Source: a virus. Taken from it: a stretch of 42,446 nucleotides of DNA. The translations under genes and the position numbers were made by a program. The stretch covers positions 1 through 42,446 of the IMG/VR virus record IMGVR_UViG_3300018059_000022, one strand, 5' to 3'. The notes under the pieces were generated by a model, which was given only the letters and a program-made list of their open reading frames with translations, was not told the DNA's origin and searched no databases. This document shows, piece by piece, positions 31,922 through 41,124 of the stretch; the first letter of the stretch is position 1; every line of letters begins with the position of its first letter.

Positions 31922-32560
31922 TTATACTGCGCCTTCCAAAGCAAAAGACTGTAATATACTAATATTATCTTGTGTCATCGCTTGATATGTTTTAAACTCA
32001 TCTGTTTTGCCTATCATTCTAAACACGGTCGCAGCTGCTTCTTCTACTATTGCATCTTTGAATTTAGAAGCAATCCAAGAAGTATATGTAGCACCATCTA
32101 CTATTGGAAAAGCATAATAAGATAATTTAATTTTTGTAAGTAACTTTCTCGCTCGTAAATTAACAACTAAACCAGCTCTGTAGAAATAATCATACTTTTC
32201 TATATGATAATCATCAAATAAGAAGTTTTCGTCAAGTTTTTCATAAGTAACTTCCGTCCCAGTTAAAGGTACATTCCACTCTTGTATACCTTTAACCGCT
32301 CGTAATTGTGAATAATCACTTAAGTCTATTTCATAACGAGTTTCAGTTTGTAGTGGTAATATTACTATATCAGAAACTATATCTTGTACGTAAAAAGCAG
32401 CTCCAGATAGTCCTGTTGCAGGGTCTCTTGGCCCAGTCATATGCATTTTCATAGTAGCTTTAGAAACAGCTAACTGCGTCTCTGCTACTAAGTCAGGACG
32501 ATTAGTATGAATAACTACATCATCTATAACACTCTGCATAAGACTATTTGGAGTACTCAT
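31922..32560 (-). CDS. Head-to-tail adaptor-type protein, 212 aa
   Basis: Helical start (VIDDVVIHTNRPDLVAETQLAVSKATMKMHM, split by a turn), then a beta centre with YEIDLSDYSQLRAVKG and a basic-hydrophobic VNLRARKLLTKIKLSYYAFP strand pair, then a helical end. This plan and the place between head and tail genes match podovirus adaptor (tail tubular A / gp11-like) proteins. Ribosome site is weak (GGAT) and the gene sits 6 bases behind the previous stop, so coupling is likely. Confidence 0.72.
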   Translation of the reverse strand: MSTPNSLMQSVIDDVVIHTNRPDLVAETQLAVSKATMKMHMTGPRDPATGLSGAAFYVQDIVSDIVILPLQTETRYEIDLSDYSQLRAVKGIQEWNVPLTGTEVTYEKLDENFLFDDYHIEKYDYFYRAGLVVNLRARKLLTKIKLSYYAFPIVDGATYTSWIASKFKDAIVEEAAATVFRMIGKTDEFKTYQAMTQDNISILQSFALEGAV

Positions 32561-32566
32561 AGTATA

Positions 32567-33082
32567 TTATCCAGGTTGCCCAGAAACTGAACTAGCAGCA
32601 CCTACTGCAATTGAGTTACTATTAGCAGCTGACTGCATTAAAGGTGCTTGTATACTAGTTCCTTTGTCACTTGTTGGATTAGTAGCCGCTTTTTGTTTTG
32701 CAACATATTCCTCAACAGCTTTACGTTTAATTTCAGCTATTGGGTCTAAATCTTTATCAGTTATTTTAGTAAGTCCTTTACTAATAAACTGATGCTTTCG
32801 TGCAATCTCCGCATCTAATTCAGTAATGTGTCTTGAATCATCAGTAAGAAATCTACCACCAGTAAATTCAGCAGCAGTACCGTCTTTAAATAAATACTGA
32901 CTATTTGGGATAGTACTATAGTATACTGTATACTCACGAATAGGAACATTTACAAGTTCCTCCAAAATAACTTTATCTTCAATAGTTGTCTTTTCTTCTA
33001 ATTTTGGTTGTTTTGTTAGTCTATCTAAAATATTAACTCCTGGACGAGGTTGATTTACTTTTGTATCAATTGTACTTTCCAT
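32567..33082 (-). CDS. Conserved phage structural-region protein, 171 aa
   Basis: Centre carries YTVYYSTIPNSQYLFKDG and AEFTGGRFLTDD followed by ITELDAEIA, a pattern seen in small phage head-region proteins of unknown function. The first 45 residues are charged and disordered-looking; the last 45 are Ser/Ala/Asn-rich and also likely flexible. GGAG site. It lies among head genes, so a capsid role is likely. Confidence 0.65.
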   Translation of the reverse strand: MESTIDTKVNQPRPGVNILDRLTKQPKLEEKTTIEDKVILEELVNVPIREYTVYYSTIPNSQYLFKDGTAAEFTGGRFLTDDSRHITELDAEIARKHQFISKGLTKITDKDLDPIAEIKRKAVEEYVAKQKAATNPTSDKGTSIQAPLMQSAANSNSIAVGAASSVSGQPG

Positions 33083-33126
33083 GATGTATTACTCCTATGT
33101 AGTTATATTACGGTAAAAAACTAATA

Positions 33127-33438
33127 CTATCCTACTACTAATTTAAATCCTTGATATATCAATTGAGAAGCATCTGCTGCTGCCATTGCATCACTTATAC
33201 CAACTGTTACTGCGTACACATTACCATTTATGGTGATAGAGGTAATCAAAGTACTCATTCGTACTATAACTGCTCCAGTAGTTATATTAGAACTTACAAC
33301 ACTCGGATTATTATAACTCTGTACTATATCCGTAATTTCTAAAGCATTACAAGTAACTAAGTTAGCTACTGGTACTAGTGCACCAGAAGTTACAAGAGTA
33401 ATACCACCACACACATTTGGAACTTGTAATGTTGACAT
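33127..33438 (-). CDS. Hypothetical beta-rich protein, 103 aa
   Basis: GGAG site 7 bases before the ATG. Almost free of charged residues, rich in Val, Ile, Thr and Ser, with a late helix (ISDAMAAADASQLIYQGF). The composition resembles capsid-bound or decoration proteins. No family recognised; position behind the capsid genes supports a virion role. Confidence 0.6.
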   Translation of the reverse strand: MSTLQVPNVCGGITLVTSGALVPVANLVTCNALEITDIVQSYNNPSVVSSNITTGAVIVRMSTLITSITINGNVYAVTVGISDAMAAADASQLIYQGFKLVVG

Positions 33439-33447
33439 TATTTTCTC

Positions 33448-33660
33448 CTAAGATAATAATTTTATAAAGTTATTTGCAAATACTCCAGCAGTACTACCAA
33501 CTGCTCCTGCTGCAAGAAACAGTCCAATAACAATTCCTCTACCTGTTTGTAATTTTTTTTCTATACAATCAACTTTTACTACAAGTGCATTTTGAGTCTC
33601 TGTTAGTTGATGTACTTCTTCTATAAGTTTTCCAAAAAGTATTTTATCAACTTCAGACAT
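33448..33660 (-). CDS. Coiled-coil/membrane protein, 70 aa (XhlA-like plan)
   Basis: Start overlaps the previous stop (TAATG). Residues 5-38 form a coiled coil; residues 41-65 (RGIVIGLFLAAGAVGSTAGVFA region) one membrane segment. This order (helix, then C-terminal membrane anchor) is that of XhlA-type membrane proteins and some holin partners. It sits away from the lysis pair at 27401-28317, so its job is uncertain. Confidence 0.62.
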   Translation of the reverse strand: MSEVDKILFGKLIEEVHQLTETQNALVVKVDCIEKKLQTGRGIVIGLFLAAGAVGSTAGVFANNFIKLLS

Positions 33661-33839
33661 TATGCACTCCTTCTGTTGTGAGTATTTCTTAATTTATTTC
33701 TTCTGTCTTTACTATTGCGTGCTTTACGCTGTACAGACATGGCAATAGCAACTGCTTGTTTATGCATTTTACCGTGTTCCATCTCTGTAGCAATGTTTTT
33801 ACTAACAGCACTGGCAGTAGTACTATGAATTAATGGCAT
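33660..33839 (-). CDS. Small basic phage protein, 59 aa
   Basis: GGAG stands 7 bases before the ATG, and the stop overlaps the next start (TAATG), so this is a well-supported small gene. Residues 17-41 (ATEMEHGKMHKQAVAIAMSVQRKA) fit a known short-protein pattern E-[ML]-x-x-GK-x-x-KQA-x-AIA, common beside phage capsid genes; the rest is a strongly basic tail (RRNKLRNTHNRR). It possibly binds DNA in the head. Function unproven. Confidence 0.75.
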   Translation of the reverse strand: MPLIHSTTASAVSKNIATEMEHGKMHKQAVAIAMSVQRKARNSKDRRNKLRNTHNRRSA

Positions 33840-33863
33840 TAGAAAGTCTCCAGAGATATTAAC

Positions 33864-33897
33864 AATAGGAACTACAGATGTTACTGTAATTCCTATT
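33864..33897 (-). terminator. Strong hairpin behind the major capsid gene
   Basis: Arms of 14 bases, 33864-33877 and 33884-33897, pair with one G-U and a 6-base loop, 21 bases behind the capsid stop. The downstream side (minus strand) lacks a long U run, so it may cut transcription only in part, or protect the 3' end of the capsid mRNA. Either would raise capsid protein over the downstream genes. Confidence 0.65.
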
Positions 33898-33917
33898 AAT
33901 ATAGCACTGCAATTATA

Positions 33918-35138
33918 TTAACCAGCCGCAGCTGCTGTAAGACCAAAGACTACTGCATCTGCTGGAGGATTCTTAACTACTACAGTAAGTTCTGTAGTAA
34001 GAGTACCACCAACAGCATCTACACCATTGTCATTTGCATCCATATCTTGATTAAACTCTTTATTCTGAGTTTTACGGTCTCCAAGATATGCAATATTAAA
34101 TGTAGATAAATCAACAGCTACAGCCATTTTAGAAAAGTCTGCATTACTATTAAACATTGGATGTTCAATAACACGGAAAGTACCACGACTGGTCTTAAAG
34201 GTAGTAAATTGCAATCCCCAAGATGTCTGGCCATCTACCATAGTATAAGTACCGTTTAAACGACCAATGTTATTAAATACTCGTTTACCAGAACCACCAG
34301 TAAACAATACCCGCTCATTAGCAACTTTAGGGTCAGTTGCTTGGTTAAATACTTGATCTAAGTATCCTTCCAATTGAGTATAGTTAGTAGTTGCTCCAGC
34401 GGTAAATACATTCACAGCAGAATAACTAGATGGATAGTAAGTTAAGTTACCTACAATATTGATTAATCCATCAGCAGTACGAAAAGGTTGTCCATTGCGA
34501 ACACCTTGTGATTTCTGACCAAAGAACAAAGCTCGTTCAATATCAGAAGCATGAAAAGCTGCACAATCTTGACGAGATTCAGCAACATTGGTTTCTCCTG
34601 CAATCATCATAGTAGCTCTGATTGTATCGGTGATAGCCCAAGTATTACGGAAAATCTGTGTCAAGTTAGTTACACGAACAGGATTAATTACTAGAGCTGA
34701 TGGACGAATAGAACCTTCTTCAAATGCATTACCAACTTGGTACAAGTTTACAGAAGCTGCAATATTTTGAGCCGCCACAGAACCTACTTGACGAGTTACA
34801 CCAAGAGATACTGGAGATATGATATTATTAACAATAATATTCTCTCCAGTAGTATTAACTCGCATAATCATACCTGGAAGTATATTAGCAGTAGATACAA
34901 CTGTAAAGACAACATCAGCTGCAAGTTGTCCTGCCCCACTTAAAGTTAGTTGAGGAAATAACATTGTTTTTGTGAAGAAACCGTGCTCAGTCTGTACTGC
35001 GGTTTCCGAGGCTAGCATAGAAGTCATTGCGAACAGTGGAGCATTACCGTTAGGCATCAAACGAGTAAGCATACCTGGAAATGACTTCTTAGCTAAGTCT
35101 TGTGTTAAGTTAGTTGTACTAAAAACACCAGTGCTCAT
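33918..35138 (-). CDS. Major capsid protein, SU10/DUF5309 type, 406 aa
   Basis: Key segments are GNAFEEGSIRP (135-145), TNLTQIFRNTWAIT, the AAFHASDIERALFFGQKSQGVRNGQP centre (split around residue 200) and a late EHPMF. This order fits the HK97-fold capsid proteins of PF17236 (phage SU10-like). AAGGA precedes the ATG. Upstream lie the decoration and scaffold candidates in the usual head order; a strong hairpin follows. It builds the capsid shell. Confidence 0.88.
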   Translation of the reverse strand: MSTGVFSTTNLTQDLAKKSFPGMLTRLMPNGNAPLFAMTSMLASETAVQTEHGFFTKTMLFPQLTLSGAGQLAADVVFTVVSTANILPGMIMRVNTTGENIIVNNIISPVSLGVTRQVGSVAAQNIAASVNLYQVGNAFEEGSIRPSALVINPVRVTNLTQIFRNTWAITDTIRATMMIAGETNVAESRQDCAAFHASDIERALFFGQKSQGVRNGQPFRTADGLINIVGNLTYYPSSYSAVNVFTAGATTNYTQLEGYLDQVFNQATDPKVANERVLFTGGSGKRVFNNIGRLNGTYTMVDGQTSWGLQFTTFKTSRGTFRVIEHPMFNSNADFSKMAVAVDLSTFNIAYLGDRKTQNKEFNQDMDANDNGVDAVGGTLTTELTVVVKNPPADAVVFGLTAAAAG

Positions 35139-35182
35139 GATAGTTTTCCTTTACCGAATTAAAAAGGTTATTACAAATACTA

Positions 35183-35596
35183 TTAGATTACATACAAATC
35201 GTATGTTCCAACACCTGTCTTGATAAATAACAACTGACGACCAGTGCTTGCAGCAACTACATTATTAGCAGTAGCAGTTTTTAAAGTAACACCAGTGGCA
35301 GCAGTAATGGTACTGGCAAAAGCAACTCCATTAATATATAACACATGGATGGAATCACCAACTTTAAGATTTGGATAAGCTGTATCCAAGTTAGCACCAG
35401 TATCTACTGTATCAGCATAACCTGCTGTTGGACCAGTACGATGCAATACCCCTGAACCAAGTAAAGCTGCTAGTAATGTGCCAGCACCAACAGTTGTAAG
35501 TACTGATATAGAAGGAAAGGTTAACAATCCATCACCATTCTGTGCGATACGAGTAACAAATAATTCATCTTGTACTAAAACGCGATTAGGTCTCAT
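35183..35596 (-). CDS. Probable head decoration or minor head protein, 137 aa
   Basis: Lies between the scaffold candidate and the capsid gene. Beta-rich with few charges: NGDGLLTFPSISVLTTVGAGTLLAALLG, then YPNLKVGDSIHVLYINGVAFASTITAATGV. The PNLxVGDSIxVLYxN segment appears in phage decoration-type proteins. GGAG is 8 bases before the ATG. Family not certain. Confidence 0.6.
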   Translation of the reverse strand: MRPNRVLVQDELFVTRIAQNGDGLLTFPSISVLTTVGAGTLLAALLGSGVLHRTGPTAGYADTVDTGANLDTAYPNLKVGDSIHVLYINGVAFASTITAATGVTLKTATANNVVAASTGRQLLFIKTGVGTYDLYVI

Positions 35597-35646
35597 TTTT
35601 GTTTCTCCTAGAATAAATATATTAAATAGTTACAATATGTAAACTA

Positions 35647-36408
35647 TTACTCTAAAAACTTACTCCAATCAGTCTCTTTAGAACCTTTATTTCCTTTAGA
35701 AGTTTCCTCTTGTTTAGGAGCAAAAGAACTTGCAAAAGCTTCAAGAAATCCTTTAGCTAACTGTTTAAGTTCTTCAGTAGAAGCATTAGGGTTCTTAAGC
35801 GCAAGTTGGTTCTGGATACCTTCGAGTATTGGAGTTGCTGCTGGGTGGGAGAATACAGGATTTTCTTTCTGGAGGGATTCAGATAGATTAAGACCTCTTA
35901 ATTTTTCTGCAAGTGCTTTATCTTGTGACTCTATAATTTTCTTAACAGCCTCTTTAACTATTTCAGTGGTAGCATAAGCAGATTGTGCATATACTTGTTG
36001 AGAGCTTGCATTAATGATTTCTGCTAATGCTTTAGCTGCTCCTTCACCACCTGCTTTAACTGCCTCTAGTTGCTCTGGCTTAATTACTTTACTAAAATCT
36101 ACTTTACCAGCCGCTTCCATTAACTGTTTTGGGTCAATACTTGGGAATACTTCAGTACTAATTGGTGGTATTTCTTTTCCATCTTTGTCTTTAGGAGTAT
36201 CCCACACAGTCTTAAATTCGTCAAGAGGGTTCTTTGGCTTATCATTAACAATATTAGGTGTTGGAACAGTCCCATTAGGTGCAGTATTTGGAGAATAGGT
36301 AGTAGTTTGTGTTGGCACAGTTGGAAGTTGTCCTGGGTTACTTTGATTATTAGGACTAGGTTGTGGTGTTTGTGGCGCTGTTTTAAACATGTCGAATGCT
36401 GAAGCCAT
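35647..36408 (-). CDS. Probable scaffolding protein, 253 aa
   Basis: Typical scaffold composition: Pro/Asn/Thr-rich disordered first 60 residues, then long charged helices (residues about 85-165 and 185-235) and a Lys/Glu end (EETSKGNKGSKETDW). It stands between portal and capsid genes, where scaffold genes are usual. AGGA ribosome site. No protease domain is seen; scaffold would leave by escape or host cleavage. Confidence 0.7.
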   Translation of the reverse strand: MASAFDMFKTAPQTPQPSPNNQSNPGQLPTVPTQTTTYSPNTAPNGTVPTPNIVNDKPKNPLDEFKTVWDTPKDKDGKEIPPISTEVFPSIDPKQLMEAAGKVDFSKVIKPEQLEAVKAGGEGAAKALAEIINASSQQVYAQSAYATTEIVKEAVKKIIESQDKALAEKLRGLNLSESLQKENPVFSHPAATPILEGIQNQLALKNPNASTEELKQLAKGFLEAFASSFAPKQEETSKGNKGSKETDWSKFLE

Positions 36409-36448
36409 GATATAATTCCTCTCAGTGTAAAAGTGTTTGGAGATGTTA

Positions 36449-36724
36449 CTACGCTTGTGGGTGATTTGCTAACTCTAATTCTGCTAATTCTGAAGCCTCA
36501 AGAAGATACTTTAGTATTGTAATCCTACCACTAAGTCCTGCTTCTTCTTGTATAAACACAGAAGGATTAAGTGGGTTAAATACTAATGCAAGTCTCATCT
36601 CAGCTGCTTCACAGAGAAGATTTTGTATATTCTCTTTCTGTGGTTGTGTAAGTAATTGGGAAGTAATTGTTTCTGACTCATTGAGAATATATTTAGTAAA
36701 ACTACTCTTTCCTATCATACTCAT
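36449..36724 (-). CDS. Small head-region protein, 91 aa
   Basis: GGAG lies 7 bases before the ATG, inside the end of the portal gene. All-helical and acidic, with a mid-protein FNPLNPSVFIQEEAGLSGR segment. Proteins of this size next to the portal are common in podoviruses and mostly uncharacterised. No family named. Confidence 0.65.
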   Translation of the reverse strand: MSMIGKSSFTKYILNESETITSQLLTQPQKENIQNLLCEAAEMRLALVFNPLNPSVFIQEEAGLSGRITILKYLLEASELAELELANHPQA

Positions 36725-36725
36725 A

Positions 36726-38774
36726 TTAAACTCCTGATGGTTGTTGTTGTTGCTGTTTAGATACTCCTAGTCCTTGTGGTATATAGTTATAATCCTGTGG
36801 CTTAGGTTGTGGTGGTAGTGTTGCGTTAAACTCTTTAATTAGTTCTGTTAATTTCTCAGGTATTGCTACTTTTACTAATACAGTAAGTTCTGCTGTTAAT
36901 GCTTGAGTTGCTGTTTGCCAAGATACTATCGCATCTTCATAAGCTATTTGGGCAGCAGACTTTTCAAACTCCGCAAGATGCGCTCCTTGCGTTTTCATTA
37001 AGTAAGAAAACATAGGAGCAATATTATAACCTCTAGCAATATGTGGAGAAGTAGCAAGAGTTTGTAAAGCTACTGTAAGAGCTTCAGCATTAATTATCTT
37101 AGATGTAGGTAGTAAACCATCAGAAATATCAAAAGCCATTACAGCTTTGCGTAAAATTACTGGATTAATAGTAACTGACTCTTTAATTTTTGGGTTATAT
37201 ATTGAAGTCGCACCTTGATACTGTAAAATATTTATTTTAATAATTTCTTTCATAGGAGTAAAGAACTGTGCTTCTAATAGAATGGAAGTATTTTGATCTC
37301 TTCCATTAGCATTATTCATTACGTCTTTAAACTCTTGTTTAGTTTTATTACCTTTAACAAATTGTCCTTGTTTAGTAGGATTCTGACCATTAACAATATC
37401 TGCCATGCGAGTAATTAGAGGTAATTCTTGTAAAATTATACCAGATTGATCATCTCTAAAAGGTATAGGATAATACGCTTCAGACAGTGGTTTACCATAA
37501 GCAGCCGGTTTAATTGGTATTTTAGCACTTGGATTAGGACTATTTATATGTCGCTCTTCTACTCTACTTGGGTCATATAAACCTCTATCAGATATTGCCC
37601 GTCTACGAGCAGCAAAAGTAGAATTAACCATAGTACTAGCAATAGCTTGAAAAGCAGTAGAATTACCTGCAAGAGATTTAGTTTGATATCCTAAACCATC
37701 TTCAAGAGGCTGCATAAATAGTATTGGTAAGAAACCGTGAGCATTAGTCTGACGCTCTGCATAAATAACTACATTATGATTAATGATTATAAATTTCCAA
37801 ATTTGTGGTGTATTTTTAGAAGGTACTTTTAAACCAAAATCAGCAGGAAGTATTTTTGCATATAAAGTAGTTACTTCATACACATTACGGTACATAATCT
37901 TTTGTTCTGCGCCGGCAATACCTGCCCAAGCTAACCAATCAGTACTAAGGAGAGGATTTTTACCAAGTAATGCTTCTGAGTTAATCTCAGGAACATAATA
38001 AGTTTCTGCAGCACCAGTACCAGTATCAGCACTTCCTATAGTACCAGACTCTAATGCTAAAGTTACATTTTCTACTAATTTATCATTTAATTTATTAATA
38101 AAGTCTTTAAGATCAATACGAGACATTATTTCGTTATATCCTGCATACTCTCCGTGAGTATGAACTTTAGTAGGTTGTACTCTAGTATCCCAGAAAGTAT
38201 TATACATATCAAGGTGTTTGATTATATTACCTTCCCAAATAGTTTCAGTTTGTTTAGCTTGCTTAGCAGAAAAAGTTAAATCAGTTTCTAGGGATGCAGT
38301 AGTTAGTTTTTCCCAACCAACTTCTGTAGCAGATATGTTGTATTTAAAACCATCTCTTAAAGACATTTGTAGTTGTGCTACCCAACCACCTTTTATAGAG
38401 CTATCTGCTATAATAGACTCCGTCTGCAATGCGGCATCTTCATTAGCAGCATCACTAGATACACCAAAAATAGGATTACCAGATAAAAATACACTCGATT
38501 GATATGTCACAGCAGCTTCTACTGCTGGAAATACTACAGGAACCACTATATTCTGTAATTTACTAGAATCTCCATATTTATTACTTAATTTAGCTCGTAC
38601 ATGATCTTTTGTAAGGTCAGTTTCACGACTATAAGCTAAATCCATCTGACGCAGTTGTTCACGTATATTGAACTGTTGATTCTGCATAGTAAAACACTGA
38701 TTATGATAATTTATAATAGCTTCCTGAGTTTTTCTAGGAAGTAGTAAAGCTGTATTTGGAGTATCTGCTGCCAT
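36726..38774 (-). CDS. Portal protein, 682 aa
   Basis: Twelve-fold ring protein that passes DNA into and out of the head and joins the terminase. The N-terminus (FTMQNQQFNIREQLRQMD, 28-45) and the following VPVVFPAVEAAVTYQSSVFLSGNP stretch (split around residue 90) are typical of podovirus portals; length and position between terminase and scaffold fit. A helical barrel region (about 600-660) is followed by a short poly-Gln end (KQQQQQ). GGAG site 10 bases before the ATG. Confidence 0.85.
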   Translation of the reverse strand: MAADTPNTALLLPRKTQEAIINYHNQCFTMQNQQFNIREQLRQMDLAYSRETDLTKDHVRAKLSNKYGDSSKLQNIVVPVVFPAVEAAVTYQSSVFLSGNPIFGVSSDAANEDAALQTESIIADSSIKGGWVAQLQMSLRDGFKYNISATEVGWEKLTTASLETDLTFSAKQAKQTETIWEGNIIKHLDMYNTFWDTRVQPTKVHTHGEYAGYNEIMSRIDLKDFINKLNDKLVENVTLALESGTIGSADTGTGAAETYYVPEINSEALLGKNPLLSTDWLAWAGIAGAEQKIMYRNVYEVTTLYAKILPADFGLKVPSKNTPQIWKFIIINHNVVIYAERQTNAHGFLPILFMQPLEDGLGYQTKSLAGNSTAFQAIASTMVNSTFAARRRAISDRGLYDPSRVEERHINSPNPSAKIPIKPAAYGKPLSEAYYPIPFRDDQSGIILQELPLITRMADIVNGQNPTKQGQFVKGNKTKQEFKDVMNNANGRDQNTSILLEAQFFTPMKEIIKINILQYQGATSIYNPKIKESVTINPVILRKAVMAFDISDGLLPTSKIINAEALTVALQTLATSPHIARGYNIAPMFSYLMKTQGAHLAEFEKSAAQIAYEDAIVSWQTATQALTAELTVLVKVAIPEKLTELIKEFNATLPPQPKPQDYNYIPQGLGVSKQQQQQPSGV

Positions 38775-38791
38775 GATTTTATAGTCTCCAG

Positions 38792-40348
38792 TTAAAAGGC
38801 CGAGTTAGGTGCATCTACATCTATTGAACTAACAGAATTCATATTACCTAATACACCACGAGAAATTATTTGTGTCCCAAACTGTTCAATAACTTTAGAT
38901 GCGTAAGTAAGACAATCTAATATACCATCTGTATTATTATTTTTTAGTGGGTTAAATTGACTCGCTTGATTATATACTGCAACTTTACAATCTGGATGAA
39001 TATATATTTCTCCTGCGAGTAGTGCTTTAAACATTGTAAGAACTCTTGATATTTTACTACTTATACCACTATAAATTTCAACTGCTTCTATTCCTATTAT
39101 TCCTAATTGTAACGTACAAAAATCAAACCAATATTTTAATGTTGCTTGATATGCATTAGATTCAATTACTATAAGAGAACAATTATTATTAAGAGCAAGA
39201 GTAAGTGCATTCTTTATAGTATCCCCAGGACTGAATGCTCCTTCTAATATTTTCTTCGCTACTGGTAGTGTATTGTAAATTTCAAAATAGGTAATAGTTA
39301 CTTCATCTTTACCTTCTTTACCTGTAGCAGGGTCAATCACTATAAAATTACCTACACAAAGTTCATTTTCTTCATAAGGATATATAGGTAGTTTAGATAT
39401 ATCTATTGCTCTACCTTCTGCTGCTTCTGTATCATTAAGAACTTCTGCAAAGAATATCTCAGGGTGTCCCATTGCAACATCTGATTCATATTCTTCCAGT
39501 AGTTGTTTTATTGGTTGTAACTCTTCCCAGAGACTTTCACCATTTGCTAGTATTCCTCCTACTATAAATTTAACCCATTTTGGATTAGTTTTAAGTTTAC
39601 GAAGAATAGAAAACTTAGTTGGATACATATTAGCTACAAAAACATATAAACAACCCATTGGTGATTTAGCTTTCATAGCTGTACCAATCATCCAACGTTC
39701 TAATGCTTCTGACTGTATTTGAGAGTCTGCACACTCACGAGTTTGTATATCCTCAAATATCATTACATCTGGTCGTACGTTTTTAATATTAAGACCACGT
39801 AATGAAGTACCAGCACCAATAGCAGCAAGAGTTATGTTACGTCCTCTGTAACCAAACTTTTTAACTGCTTGTGTATCCTTCTCAAGTCCTAATCTCCAAT
39901 CACCAAATACTCTTTTAACGTTGGGTTCATTTAACATATCTTGTACGTCAGCTAGAATATTTTCTGCTAAACTAGCGGTAGAAGATATTACAAGTATAAA
40001 TTCTTTTTTTGTAAATACTATACAAAAGAAAATAAATATTTTTATTAGAGTAGTTTTACCAAATCCACGAGGTAGTCCTATTGCTAATTGTGTAAAATCT
40101 CGTACTTTGTTTACAGTAGTTATAAGTAAAAACCACACTGATAAGAACACTGCAGGAAAATCAAACTTAAAAACAGTTGGCATTATTAATGGTGCTAGAA
40201 AATTCAAATAGCTTTTCGCAAGATTTATAACCTCTGCTGTAGTAAAACTAGCTTCTGTTGTTAGTTCTTGTATATCTTCCTTCGGTAAGTTTTCTTGTGC
40301 TTTTTGTATCTCTTCGTGAGTAAAACCTAAATCAGAAAGGATAGTCAT
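38792..40348 (-). CDS. terL: Terminase large subunit (packaging ATPase/nuclease), 518 aa
   Basis: ATPase: Walker A LPRGFGKTT (92-100), Walker B VMIFED (195-200). Nuclease: D339 (VIDPATG), E396 (VIESNAY) and D474/D478 (TDGILD), the three acidic residues of the RNase H-like domain. Pumps DNA into the capsid and cuts it. The start overlaps the end of the 58-aa gene (ATGA) and has no ribosome site of its own, so synthesis is probably coupled. Length is normal for the family. Confidence 0.92.
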   Translation of the reverse strand: MTILSDLGFTHEEIQKAQENLPKEDIQELTTEASFTTAEVINLAKSYLNFLAPLIMPTVFKFDFPAVFLSVWFLLITTVNKVRDFTQLAIGLPRGFGKTTLIKIFIFFCIVFTKKEFILVISSTASLAENILADVQDMLNEPNVKRVFGDWRLGLEKDTQAVKKFGYRGRNITLAAIGAGTSLRGLNIKNVRPDVMIFEDIQTRECADSQIQSEALERWMIGTAMKAKSPMGCLYVFVANMYPTKFSILRKLKTNPKWVKFIVGGILANGESLWEELQPIKQLLEEYESDVAMGHPEIFFAEVLNDTEAAEGRAIDISKLPIYPYEENELCVGNFIVIDPATGKEGKDEVTITYFEIYNTLPVAKKILEGAFSPGDTIKNALTLALNNNCSLIVIESNAYQATLKYWFDFCTLQLGIIGIEAVEIYSGISSKISRVLTMFKALLAGEIYIHPDCKVAVYNQASQFNPLKNNNTDGILDCLTYASKVIEQFGTQIISRGVLGNMNSVSSIDVDAPNSAF

Positions 40349-40521
40349 TTTATTTTAGTTACTTTAACTGTGGTGGATGACATTTGTAAACTTAAAGACA
40401 TAGATAATAGTAATGTATTAGCAGCTTCTTTATTAGCTACTAAGTGTTTGCGTTTCAATTCTTCTTGTATTGTTAGAGTTACTTTCTCTAATACTTGTTT
40501 CTCTTGAGGAGATACCATCAT
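40345..40521 (-). CDS. Small helical protein between the terminase genes, 58 aa
   Basis: Clear ribosome site (GGAG, 7 bases before ATGATG) and ATGA overlap with the large terminase start. Residues 5-38 form a charged helix (QEKQVLEKVTLTIQEELKRKH...), then a Ser/Leu-rich end. Its first 89 bases lie inside the end of the small terminase gene in another frame, so one stretch of DNA codes for two proteins. Possible packaging cofactor, or mainly a translation relay to the large subunit. Confidence 0.65.
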   Translation of the reverse strand: MMVSPQEKQVLEKVTLTIQEELKRKHLVANKEAANTLLLSMSLSLQMSSTTVKVTKIK

Positions 40522-41038
40522 ATGTTACTCCGTTCTTTTGTGTAGAGGCTTGAAGTTGCTTAGGATTTATAGTTAGCAGATCTTGATCTCCAGTTTTAAT
40601 TACTGTATTTTTAATATCTACTTGGAAGTTTTGTATCACTTGTATAGGTAATATTAATTTTACTACTTCTTGTTGTTGATGTATTGCTTCCGGTGCAGAT
40701 TGTCCACGACGTTTTGCACTATTAAGTACTTGCAGTGCTCGTAATATTTCCATTGGGCGCATCATTAATGGAAGTAACTCTTTCATCTTAACAAGTAGCA
40801 AATCTTCTAACTCATCGTATCCTAAATCTCTTGCATTGTGTTTTTGCAATGACTCGTATCTCAATTGAGTAACTTTAAATGCTATTTCATCCTGTGACAT
40901 AAGTTGAGATATGTATCCAGAAGTTACTCCTAGTGTTGATGATACAACTTCTGGAGATAGTCCAGAACCAAGCAAAGATATTGCTCGTTCAATTGTACTA
41001 TTTGATTGTACTGCTACAGAACTATTAGTCGTAGTCAT
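40433..41038 (-). CDS. terS: Probable terminase small subunit, 201 aa
   Basis: The ATG at 41038 has AAGGAC upstream; an in-frame GTG at 41068 is less likely. Residues 18-42 (ERAISLLGSGLSPEVVSSTLGVTSGYISQL, continuous helix-turn-helix) bind DNA in many small terminases; a helical oligomerisation region follows (60-120). The last 30 residues are polar and low in complexity and are overprinted by the 58-aa gene. First gene of the late arm, next to the repeat-rich region that could hold its packaging site. Confidence 0.75.
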   Translation of the reverse strand: MTTTNSSVAVQSNSTIERAISLLGSGLSPEVVSSTLGVTSGYISQLMSQDEIAFKVTQLRYESLQKHNARDLGYDELEDLLLVKMKELLPLMMRPMEILRALQVLNSAKRRGQSAPEAIHQQQEVVKLILPIQVIQNFQVDIKNTVIKTGDQDLLTINPKQLQASTQKNGVTYDGISSRETSIRESNSNNTRRIETQTLSS

Positions 41039-41124
41039 TATAATACTGTCCTTGTTTAATCTGTGCACCTTTCAATACTTATGCATATACTATGCGAAGT
41101 GTTGTTGTGTTGGTAGCAGGGTTT

